The position numbers and the translations under genes are program-made. Positions 1-5,881 of a stretch of DNA of 9,611 nt are shown piece by piece. The first letter of the stretch is position 1. Every line of letters starts with the position of its first letter. Below the pieces are notes generated by a model. It did no database searches. It was not told where the DNA came from and saw only the letters and a program-made list of their open reading frames with translations. Source of the DNA: Bacillota bacterium (GTDB lineage: Bacteria; Bacillota; Clostridia; Peptostreptococcales; Anaerovoracaceae); assembly GCA_017386805.1 (NCBI GenBank), contig JAFOGM010000283.1, forward strand, positions 1 through 9,611, in the 5' to 3' direction.

Positions 1-728
1 ACCTTACCCTGACCGGTTCTGTAAGCTTCCTTGGCAGCATTCTTACCCATGATGATGGCGCCGGTGGGGAAGTCAGGACCCTTGACGATCTTGATCAGGT
101 CTTCCACGGTGCAGTTGTCATCGTCGATCATCTTTACGGTGGCGTCGATGACTTCACCTAAGTTGTGGGGCGGAATGGAGGTTGCCATACCGACCGCGAT
201 CCCGTTGGCGCCGTTGACCAAAAGCTGCGGGAATCTGGCAGGCAGAACCTTCGGTTCCTGTTCTTCGCCGTCGAAGTTCGGCATGAAATCGACGGTTTCT
301 TTATCGATGTCGCGGAGCATTTCCAGGGCGAAGGGAGTCATTCTCGCTTCGGTGTAACGCATTGCCGCAGCGCCGTCGCCGTCCACAGAACCGAAGTTCC
401 CGTGGCCATCGACCAGCATGTATCGGATGGAGAAATCCTGAGCCATACGTACCATGGCATCGTAGATGGAAGAGTCACCGTGGGGGTGATATTTACCCAT
501 TACTTCACCGACGATACGGGCGGATTTCTTGTGAGGCTTGTCCGGGGTCACACCCAGACCATCCATACCATATAAAATTCTTCTGTGTACCGGCTTCAGA
601 CCGTCTCTGACGTCGGGAAGAGCTCGTCCTACGATAACGCTCATGGCGTAGTCAATGTAGGAGTTCTTCATTTCGTCATAGATCTCGTGTTGGATCAGCT
701 TACTGCGATCCTCTAAGATAGTAGTCAT
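1..728 (-). CDS. gyrA: DNA gyrase subunit A, N-terminal part (runs off the window)
   Basis: GyrA is the DNA-breaking and rejoining subunit of gyrase (A2B2), which adds negative supercoils using ATP hydrolysed by GyrB. Only the first 242 codons are here; the 3' end lies beyond position 1. The start ATG (complement of 726-728) follows AGGAGG (complement of 738-743) with a 9-nt spacer. The N-terminus MTTILEDRSK leads into the winged-helix breakage domain: the helix region ARIVGEVMGKYHPHGDSS around residues 70-87, the RYTEAR motif with the catalytic Tyr at residue 125, and AVGMATSIPPHN further on. In the quinolone-resistance region the residues matching E. coli Ser83 and Asp87 are Ser86 and Asp90, so the classic resistance substitutions are absent. 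It lies 18 nt after gyrB on the same strand, so it is probably the second gene of a gyrB-gyrA operon. A ParC paralogue is the only realistic alternative, and the origin-side location next to gyrB argues against it. Confidence 0.97.
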   Translation of the reverse strand, partial: MTTILEDRSKLIQHEIYDEMKNSYIDYAMSVIVGRALPDVRDGLKPVHRRILYGMDGLGVTPDKPHKKSARIVGEVMGKYHPHGDSSIYDAMVRMAQDFSIRYMLVDGHGNFGSVDGDGAAAMRYTEARMTPFALEMLRDIDKETVDFMPNFDGEEQEPKVLPARFPQLLVNGANGIAVGMATSIPPHNLGEVIDATVKMIDDDNCTVEDLIKIVKGPDFPTGAIIMGKNAAKEAYRTGQGK

Positions 729-746
729 GTGATCGTTCCTCCTGCA

Positions 747-2675
747 TTAAATATCCAGTGTTGCGTACTGGGCGTTGTCTTCGATGAACTTCTTTCTGGG
801 CGGAACCTTGTCACCCATCAGGGTGGTGAAGATTTCGTCCGCAGCAGTTGCGTCATCGATGGTGATCTGGATCAGGGTACGATTGTGGAAGTCCATGGTG
901 GTTTCCCACAGCTGGTGGAAGTCCATTTCACCGAGACCCTTGTATCTCTGGATGGCCGGCTTGGGACCCTTATCGCCCAGAGAAGCCATCAGCTTTTCCT
1001 GTTCCTTTTCAGAGTAAGTGTAGTAAACTTCCTTACCCTTCTTTACCTGATAGAGAGGGGGCTGCGCAGCATATACGTGGCCGTTCTCGATCAGCGGAGT
1101 CATATATCTGTAGAAGAACGTCAACAGCAGCGTACGGATGTGAGCGCCGTCGACGTCGGCATCGGTCATGATAATGATCTTGTGGTAACGCAGCTTTTCC
1201 AGATTGAAATCGCTTCCGATACCGCAGCCAAACGCAGTGATCATATTCTTGATTTCGTCGGAATTCAGGATTCTGTCCAGACGAGCCTTTTCTACGTTCA
1301 GGATCTTACCTCGCAGAGGAAGAACTGCCTGACGGGTACGGTCACGACCCTGTTTTGCGGAACCGCCCGCGGAATCCCCTTCGACTAAGAAAATTTCAGA
1401 CAGAGCCGGATCCTTTTCGGAGCAGTCAGCCAGCTTACCGGGCAGGGAGATGCCTTCCAGAGCGCTCTTACGTCTGGTCAGTTCTCTCGCCTTACGGGCA
1501 GCCTCTCTGGCACGCGCCGCTTTCAGACACTTGTCGATGATGATCTTGGACTGCGCCGGGTTTTCTTCCAGGAAGGCAGTCAGATTTTCATTGGTGACAG
1601 TTTCCACGAAGCCGCGCATTTCGCTGTTGCCCAGCTTGGTCTTGGTCTGACCTTCGAACTGAGGCTCGGTCAGCTTTACAGAAACGATGGCGGTCAGACC
1701 TTCTCTTACGTCTTCACCTGCCAAAGCTTCATCGCTTTCCTTGATGGCCTTGGTCTTTTTCGCATAATCGTTGAAGACTCTGGTCAAAGCGGACTTGAAG
1801 CCCACCATGTGGGTACCGCCTTCGGTGGTATTGATGTTATTGGCATAGGAAAGCAGCATCTCGTTATATCTGTCGGTATACTGCATCGCGATTTCCACTT
1901 CATAAGTGTCTCGCTTTGCTTCGAAATAGATGATATCGGGATGGATCGCTTCCTTGTTCTTGTTCTGATGTTTTACGAATTCCTTGATCCCGCCTTCATA
2001 ATGGAAGACTTCTGCCTTTTTCTTGGATTCACGTTCATCCTTCAGGCTGATCTTCAGGCCGCGGTTCAGGAAGGCCATTTCTCTCAGACGGTGTTCCAGG
2101 GTATCGTAGCTGTATTCGGTTTCTTCGAAGATTTCCGGGTCCGCCTTGAAGGTGGTTCTGGAACCGGTCTTCTTTCCACATTCACCGATGATGGTCAGAT
2201 CGCTGGTTACCTTACCTCTGGAATAGGTCTGCTTGTAAATGTTTCCGTTTCTCTTGATTTCCACTTCCATGTGTTCGGACAGCGCATTTACAACGGACGC
2301 ACCTACGCCGTGAAGACCGCCGGATACCTTATATCCGCCGCCGCCGAACTTACCGCCGGCATGCAGTACGGTATGAATAACTTCCACCGCAGGCTTCTTC
2401 ATCTTGGGATGGATGTCAACGGGCATTCCTCGACCGTCGTCTTCTACGGAAATGGAGTTGTCTTTATGGATCACAACATTGATGGACTTACAATAGCCGG
2501 CCAGAGCTTCGTCGATACTGTTATCGACAATTTCATAGACCAGATGGTGAAGACCTCGGGGACCGGTACTGCCGATGTACATCCCGGGACGCTTACGAAC
2601 AGGGTCCAATCCTTCTAAGACCTGGATCTGATCGGCATTATATTCCTGTTGGATTTTCTTTTCTTCTAATGCCAT
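747..2675 (-). CDS. gyrB: DNA gyrase subunit B
   Basis: GyrB is the ATPase subunit of DNA gyrase; it drives strand passage in the cytoplasm with GyrA. The 642-residue product is full length for the short Gram-positive GyrB type. The GHKL ATPase domain shows Glu48 and Asn52 in EIVDNSIDEA (general base and Mg ligand), DDGRGMP at 79-85, and the glycine-rich lid before LHGVGASVVNAL (121-132). The transducer QTK triad is at 343-345. The TOPRIM domain has EGDSAGG (432-438) and DADVDG (505-510), which supply the metal-binding acidic residues. QRYKGLGEM (576-584) marks the C-terminal tail that docks GyrA. The ATG at 2675 follows GGAGG with a 5-nt spacer. The gene diverges from dnaA across the origin. 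In many Firmicutes and Proteobacteria it instead sits downstream of recF on dnaA's strand, so its place here is unusual. A ParE identity is less likely given the gyrA neighbour. Confidence 0.98.
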   Translation of the reverse strand: MALEEKKIQQEYNADQIQVLEGLDPVRKRPGMYIGSTGPRGLHHLVYEIVDNSIDEALAGYCKSINVVIHKDNSISVEDDGRGMPVDIHPKMKKPAVEVIHTVLHAGGKFGGGGYKVSGGLHGVGASVVNALSEHMEVEIKRNGNIYKQTYSRGKVTSDLTIIGECGKKTGSRTTFKADPEIFEETEYSYDTLEHRLREMAFLNRGLKISLKDERESKKKAEVFHYEGGIKEFVKHQNKNKEAIHPDIIYFEAKRDTYEVEIAMQYTDRYNEMLLSYANNINTTEGGTHMVGFKSALTRVFNDYAKKTKAIKESDEALAGEDVREGLTAIVSVKLTEPQFEGQTKTKLGNSEMRGFVETVTNENLTAFLEENPAQSKIIIDKCLKAARAREAARKARELTRRKSALEGISLPGKLADCSEKDPALSEIFLVEGDSAGGSAKQGRDRTRQAVLPLRGKILNVEKARLDRILNSDEIKNMITAFGCGIGSDFNLEKLRYHKIIIMTDADVDGAHIRTLLLTFFYRYMTPLIENGHVYAAQPPLYQVKKGKEVYYTYSEKEQEKLMASLGDKGPKPAIQRYKGLGEMDFHQLWETTMDFHNRTLIQITIDDATAADEIFTTLMGDKVPPRKKFIEDNAQYATLDI

Positions 2676-2756
2676 GGTTTCCTCCGTTTTTCACTAAAAT
2701 TATGTATCTATATCATTGATTTTTTATCATCGAATGGACATACCAATACAGAATCC

Positions 2757-2784
2757 ATTTTAGCACAAATCCGGCTGTTTTCAA
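2757..2784 (-). promoter_or_regulatory. Predicted sigma-A promoter of the gyrB-gyrA operon
   Basis: Read on the minus strand there is a TTGAAA -35 (complement of 2779-2784), a 16-nt spacer, and a TAAAAT -10 (complement of 2757-2762). The -10 is preceded by TGC, an extended -10 element. This would start transcription near 2750 and give a leader of about 75 nt before the gyrB ATG. In many bacteria gyrase promoters respond to supercoiling; whether this one does cannot be read from the sequence. Confidence 0.65.
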
Positions 2785-2840
2785 AGAAAAATTACCTTAA
2801 TTGGTTTGAATTATTATTTTTTATTTTTATATAGCTTAAA

Positions 2841-2867
2841 TCGACATTTTTCGACATTCTTCGCATT
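2841..2867. repeat. 10-bp tandem repeat with a Spo0A-box-like sequence
   Basis: Two adjacent units, TCGACATTTT (2841-2850) and TCGACATTCT (2851-2860), match at 9 of 10 positions. A degenerate third unit, TCGCATT, follows at 2861-2867. The 10-bp period is close to one helical turn, so bound proteins would sit on the same face of the DNA. TTCGACA at 2850-2856 is the complement of TGTCGAA, the core Spo0A-binding sequence; ATCGACA at 2840-2846 differs from it by one base. Spo0A is known to bind near oriC in B. subtilis. Binding here is only an inference, and the organism is not known to sporulate. Confidence 0.4.
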
Positions 2868-3025
2868 AAATTCAGACGCACATATATAAAACTTTTTCAT
2901 TATCCCACCAACATTCATTTTCTCTCCGAAATTATTTTCGTCATTTTATCCTTTGTTTCGATTTTTTCGTTTTCAAATTTTTTTATCTCAGAGCTTTCTT
3001 CTTTTTTCAACTACAATATCTATGG

Positions 3026-3034
3026 TTATCCACA
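3026..3034 (+). promoter_or_regulatory. DnaA box (perfect consensus), plus orientation
   Basis: TTATCCACA is an exact match to the DnaA-box consensus. It lies 197 bp upstream of the dnaA start and 84 bp upstream of the proposed dnaA -10 start, next to the T-rich tract. It is likely part of the DnaA-binding half of the origin. Confidence 0.8.
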
Positions 3035-3117
3035 GGTTTTTTCCCGTTCTGGCACAAATTCTTTGTTTCCATGAAAAAGTCCTGCCATCGCAGATTTTCC
3101 TTATTTTCAGTTGGGTC

Positions 3118-3147
3118 TTGCCTGTGGATAACTTTTTTTGTTATGAT
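3118..3147 (+). promoter_or_regulatory. Predicted dnaA promoter with an internal DnaA box
   Basis: A TTGCCT -35-like hexamer (3118-3123), an 18-nt spacer and a TATGAT -10 (3142-3147) form a plausible sigma-A promoter. TGT just before the -10 gives an extended -10 element. Transcription would begin near 3154, leaving a leader of about 70 nt. The spacer contains a perfect minus-orientation DnaA box (3123-3131), so DnaA bound there would cover the polymerase site. This fits the well-known autorepression of dnaA. Confidence 0.65.
3123..3131 (-). promoter_or_regulatory. DnaA box (perfect consensus), minus orientation
   Basis: TGTGGATAA on the plus strand is the exact complement of TTATCCACA. It lies between the -35 and -10 of the predicted dnaA promoter. 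It faces the plus-orientation box at 3026-3034, with 88 bp between them. Confidence 0.8.
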
Positions 3148-3222
3148 AATTACGCTGGGTCAATGTCGCCGAAATGTGACACCCCGTACGTGTATTACAT
3201 CCCTGAAAGAAGGAAACTATAT

Positions 3223-4566
3223 ATGAGACAGAAAGAATTGGAAAAGCTCTGGTCATCCATCCAGGCTCACCTGGAAGGTTCCATGATCAGCGCTGCCTAT
3301 CAGGCCTGGGTCCTTCCGGTAAAAGCCATCAATATCGACCTGGAAAATAAAAAACTGTTCCTTTCCGCAGAAACCGACTGGGTAAAATCCTCTCTGGAAA
3401 AACGTTATCGCCAGACGGTGGAAAAGGGAATCGAAGAAGTTTTGGGAGAACCCTACCGCATCGTGGTGATGCTGGAGGAAGAACTGGATGCGCCGGTGGA
3501 ACAAACCACCTACACACCTTATACGGATGAACTGAATTTGAACCCGAAATATATCTTCAGCACCTTCGTTGTTGGTAAGAACAATGAATTCGCTCATGCG
3601 GTTTCTTTGGCAGTTGCTAATAATCCTTCCACAGCTCACAATCCTCTATTCTTATACGGAGATGCCGGTCTGGGGAAGACCCATTTGATGCACGCCATCG
3701 GTCATTCCATTCGTAAGAACTTCCCGGAAAAGAAAGTACTTTACGTTTCTTCGGAAATGTTCACCAACGAATTGATCCGTGCCATCCGTGAAAACCGTCA
3801 GATGGAATTTAAAAATAAATACAGAAGCATCGATGTGTTCATGCTGGACGATATCCAGTTCATCGAAGGAAAGGACAGTACGAAAGAAGAACTGTTCTAC
3901 ACCTTCAATGACCTGCACATGGCCAATAAGCAGATCATCTTTACCAGCGATAAGCCGCCTCACCAGCTGAAAGGTCTGGAAGATCGACTGATCTCCCGCT
4001 TTGCCTGGGGGATGGTTGCCAAGATCGAAGAGCCGGACTACGAGACCCGAGTGGCGATTCTGACAAAGAAGGCGGAAATGGAAGATATCTATCTGTCCGA
4101 TGCTGCGCTGGAAGCCATCAGCACCATTGCACAGAACATTCCTTCCAACATTCGTGAACTGGAAGGTGCTCTGAACCGCATCGTGGCTTACGCAAACCTG
4201 ACCAATCAGAGAATCACCAAAGAGATGGCTCAGCAGGTTCTTCAGGATGTGTTCATTGCAAAACAGAAAGATGTGACACCGGAAGACATCAAACGCATCG
4301 TTGCGAAGCACTTCAACGTAAAACTGGCGGACTTCGATTCCTCCAAGCGCTCCAGAAACATTGCCTATCCGCGACAGATTGCCATGTATCTCTGCAGAGA
4401 GATCACCGGCCTGTCCTTACCGAAAATCGGCGAGCTCTTCGGCGGCCGCGACCATACAACGGTCCTTCACGGCTGCGAAAAGATTGCCAAGGATCTGGAA
4501 AACGATCCGACTTCCGAGCTTCATCAGACCATCGAAGCCCTGAAGGAAGAAATGCAGAACGCTTAA
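3223..4566 (+). CDS. dnaA: Chromosomal replication initiator protein DnaA
   Basis: DnaA is the AAA+ ATPase that binds DnaA boxes, forms a filament and opens oriC to load the replicative helicase. The product is 447 residues, the usual length. Domain I (about 1-85, starting MRQKELEKLW) is the helicase and partner interaction module; domain II is short (about 88-108). Domain III carries Walker A GDAGLGKT (146-153), Walker B VFMLDD (205-210) and the GLEDRLISRF segment (251-260) with the arginine-rich box VII. Domain IV ends with the DNA-binding signature GGRDHTTVLHGCEKI (407-421). The ATG at 3223 has AGAAGGA 8 nt upstream and gives the typical N-terminus. The open frame extends back to 2953, but that 90-residue addition is Phe-rich, lacks family similarity and would cover the promoter and DnaA boxes. 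It is probably autoregulated through the box at 3123-3131. Confidence 0.98.
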   Translation: MRQKELEKLWSSIQAHLEGSMISAAYQAWVLPVKAINIDLENKKLFLSAETDWVKSSLEKRYRQTVEKGIEEVLGEPYRIVVMLEEELDAPVEQTTYTPYTDELNLNPKYIFSTFVVGKNNEFAHAVSLAVANNPSTAHNPLFLYGDAGLGKTHLMHAIGHSIRKNFPEKKVLYVSSEMFTNELIRAIRENRQMEFKNKYRSIDVFMLDDIQFIEGKDSTKEELFYTFNDLHMANKQIIFTSDKPPHQLKGLEDRLISRFAWGMVAKIEEPDYETRVAILTKKAEMEDIYLSDAALEAISTIAQNIPSNIRELEGALNRIVAYANLTNQRITKEMAQQVLQDVFIAKQKDVTPEDIKRIVAKHFNVKLADFDSSKRSRNIAYPRQIAMYLCREITGLSLPKIGELFGGRDHTTVLHGCEKIAKDLENDPTSELHQTIEALKEEMQNA

Positions 4567-4722
4567 GTTTTCCACATGGGTTTTACACAGGAAAAACAAG
4601 TTTTCCACAGGTTTTTGAAAACAATGGGGCCTTGAAATCACTTATACACAAGAGTTATCCACATATTCACAGGCCCTACTACTACTGCTACTGCAAAAAA
4701 TTAAAAATAAGGAGGCAGCCCC
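4567..4722. other. oriC: Downstream half of bipartite oriC: DnaA-box cluster and unwinding region
   Basis: The dnaA-dnaN spacer holds six DnaA-box-like sites in the same orientation. They are TTTTCCACA (4568-4576), TTTTACACA (4581-4589), TTTTCCACA (4601-4609), TTATACACA (4642-4650), TTATCCACA (4655-4663, perfect) and ATATTCACA (4663-4671). Two pairs share the same geometry: 4568/4581 and 4642/4655 both have 13 bp between box starts and a 4-bp gap. The last sites abut GGCC and then the DnaA-trio and A/T tract. This order (boxes, short GC-rich spacer, trios, AT-rich tract) matches the basal unwinding module known from B. subtilis oriC. I see no convincing promoter here, so dnaN is probably reached by transcription from dnaA. 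Confidence 0.88.
4676..4710 (+). other. DnaA-trio element and AT-rich DNA unwinding element
   Basis: Six consecutive triplets run from 4676 to 4693: CTA CTA CTA CTG CTA CTG. The opposite strand therefore reads 3'-GAT-5' repeats, the DnaA-trio motif that guides DnaA filament growth onto single-stranded DNA in B. subtilis. An A/T-only tract follows at 4695-4710 and is the likely site of strand opening. The perfect DnaA box ends 12 bp before the first trio. The tract runs directly into AAGGAGG (4709-4715), the dnaN ribosome-binding site, so the unwinding element overlaps the dnaN leader. Confidence 0.82.
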
Positions 4723-5829
4723 ATGAAATTCACTTGCCCACAGCAGACACTTGCCAAAGCTCTGAACGTAGTATCCAAAGCAATTACCAATAGAACCACC
4801 ATTCCTATTCTGAAAGGCATCTTATTAGAAGCTGACCACGGCCAGCTGACTCTGACCGCTTCCGATCTGGAACTGTCCATTGAAACAAAAATCGATGTTC
4901 AGGTTGCAGAAGAAGGTTCCCTGGTAGTATCTGCAAAATTATTCAGCGATATTATCCGTAAGCTGCCTTCCGGTATGGTGGAAGTAGAAGAAAAAGAAAA
5001 CAATATGATCGTGATCCGCTGCATGTCTTCGGAATTTACCATTGTAGGTCAGTCTGCAGATGAATTCCCCAGCACCGGTGACGTAGAAGAGACCAATTCT
5101 CTGCAGCTGGAAAAGGAGATGTTTAAGGATCTGGTAAGAAAGACTGCATTTGCAGCCAGCTTAGATGAATCCAAGGGAATCATTTTAGGGGTACTGATCG
5201 ACATCAGCGCAGAAATGATCCAGATGGTTGCCCTGGACGGCTACCGCATGGCAATCACCCGCGAACACGTTCGCAGTGATGAAAGTCGAAAGATCATCAT
5301 CGCTGCAAGAATCCTGAACGAAGTCAATAAGGTGATCATGGATTCCGACAGCGAAGCAGATATGAAGATCGTACTGGACCAGAAGAAGGCCATGTTCCTG
5401 ACCGGCGATACCAAGATCGTGGTAAGAATGCTGGAAGGCCAGTTCATCGACTTCAAAAATGTACTGCCTAAGTCTTACACCACAAGAGTGAAGATTTCCA
5501 GAAGCGAATTGCTGGAATCCATCGAACGTGCATCCCTGCTGGCTCGTGATGGTAAGAACAATCTGATCCGTATTTCCGTGGGTGATACTTCCATGACTGT
5601 GACTTCCCGTTCGGAAGAAGGAAACGTAAAGGAAGAAATCAATATCGCTCGTGAAGGTGACGGACTGGAAATCGGTTTCAATTCCAAGTACCTGCTGGAT
5701 GTTCTGAAGGTGATTTCCAATGATGAAGTCCACATGGAATTCAACTCCAGCGTCAGCCCATGCATGGTAAAACCGGTGGATGGCGATGCGTATGAATATC
5801 TGATTCTGCCTGTAAGAATTTCCAATTAG
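4723..5829 (+). CDS. dnaN: DNA polymerase III subunit beta (sliding clamp)
   Basis: DnaN forms a ring-shaped dimer around DNA that tethers the replicative polymerase and recruits repair and maturation factors. The 368-residue product is the normal family length, made of three similar clamp domains (roughly 1-120, 125-245 and 246-368). Recognisable segments are the N-terminal MKFTCPQQTL with TIPILKGILLEA shortly after, FTIVGQSADEFP in domain 1, DGYRMAITR in domain 2, and the C-terminal YLILPVRISN, which ends in the ILPVR segment lining the partner-binding pocket. The ATG at 4723 follows AAGGAGG (4709-4715) with a 7-nt spacer. It sits 156 bp after dnaA, across the downstream origin half, and is likely co-transcribed with dnaA. 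Identity is firm. Confidence 0.98.
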   Translation: MKFTCPQQTLAKALNVVSKAITNRTTIPILKGILLEADHGQLTLTASDLELSIETKIDVQVAEEGSLVVSAKLFSDIIRKLPSGMVEVEEKENNMIVIRCMSSEFTIVGQSADEFPSTGDVEETNSLQLEKEMFKDLVRKTAFAASLDESKGIILGVLIDISAEMIQMVALDGYRMAITREHVRSDESRKIIIAARILNEVNKVIMDSDSEADMKIVLDQKKAMFLTGDTKIVVRMLEGQFIDFKNVLPKSYTTRVKISRSELLESIERASLLARDGKNNLIRISVGDTSMTVTSRSEEGNVKEEINIAREGDGLEIGFNSKYLLDVLKVISNDEVHMEFNSSVSPCMVKPVDGDAYEYLILPVRISN

Positions 5830-5846
5830 TTAATGATGATAAGATA

Positions 5847-5881
5847 CGCGGCGTCTTCGGACGCTGCGCTGCTTTGTTTTT
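5847..5881 (+). terminator. UUCG-capped hairpin with T-rich tail before recF (possible terminator or attenuator)
   Basis: CGCGGCGTC (5847-5855) pairs with GACGCTGCG (5860-5868) around a TTCG loop: nine pairs, one of them a G-U wobble. A CTGC stretch then leads to a T-rich run (5873-5881) that touches the recF ATG. A stable stem followed by U residues suggests a partial terminator that lowers recF expression relative to dnaN. The four bases between stem and U-run make it weaker than a classic terminator. It could instead act as an mRNA structure that affects recF translation. Confidence 0.5.

Larger units (their letters stand above)
2676..3222. other. oriC: Upstream half of bipartite oriC (gyrB-dnaA intergenic region)
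   Basis: This 547-bp stretch has no credible gene. It is AT-rich and strongly T-skewed on the plus strand, most markedly from about 2920 to 3010. It holds divergent promoters for gyrB and dnaA, two perfect DnaA boxes (plus strand at 3026-3034, minus strand at 3123-3131), and a 10-bp tandem repeat at 2841-2860. In Bacillus subtilis, DnaA boxes upstream and downstream of dnaA form one bipartite origin, with unwinding in the downstream half. By that comparison this is the upstream, DnaA-binding half. It has far fewer consensus boxes than the B. subtilis equivalent. An in-frame open stretch from the ATG at 2953 reads into dnaA but looks non-coding (Phe- and Ser-rich from T-rich DNA). Confidence 0.75.

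Noticed and set aside
729..1388. 219-codon open frame on the plus strand opposite the end of gyrB
   Set aside because: Antisense shadow of gyrB with no recognisable domain or ribosome site.
1809..2618. 269-codon open frame on the plus strand opposite gyrB
   Set aside because: It lies wholly inside gyrB in antisense, shows no family motif and mirrors gyrB codon structure.
3174..3200. Small palindromic words (GTGACAC, GTAC) in the dnaA leader
   Set aside because: Too short to distinguish from chance and not linked to a known operator.
2953..3222. N-terminal extension of DnaA by 90 residues from an upstream in-frame ATG
   Set aside because: The extension is Phe/Ser-rich translation of T-rich origin DNA and would span the promoter and two DnaA boxes. 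The ATG at 3223 has a ribosome site and gives the family N-terminus and length.
3652..4311. 219-codon open frame on the minus strand opposite dnaA
   Set aside because: Antisense shadow of dnaA; composition and lack of motifs argue against coding.
4632..4660. Possible dnaN promoter TTGAAA-17-TTATCC
   Set aside because: The -10 candidate is a DnaA box and matches the consensus poorly. No supported start can be claimed.
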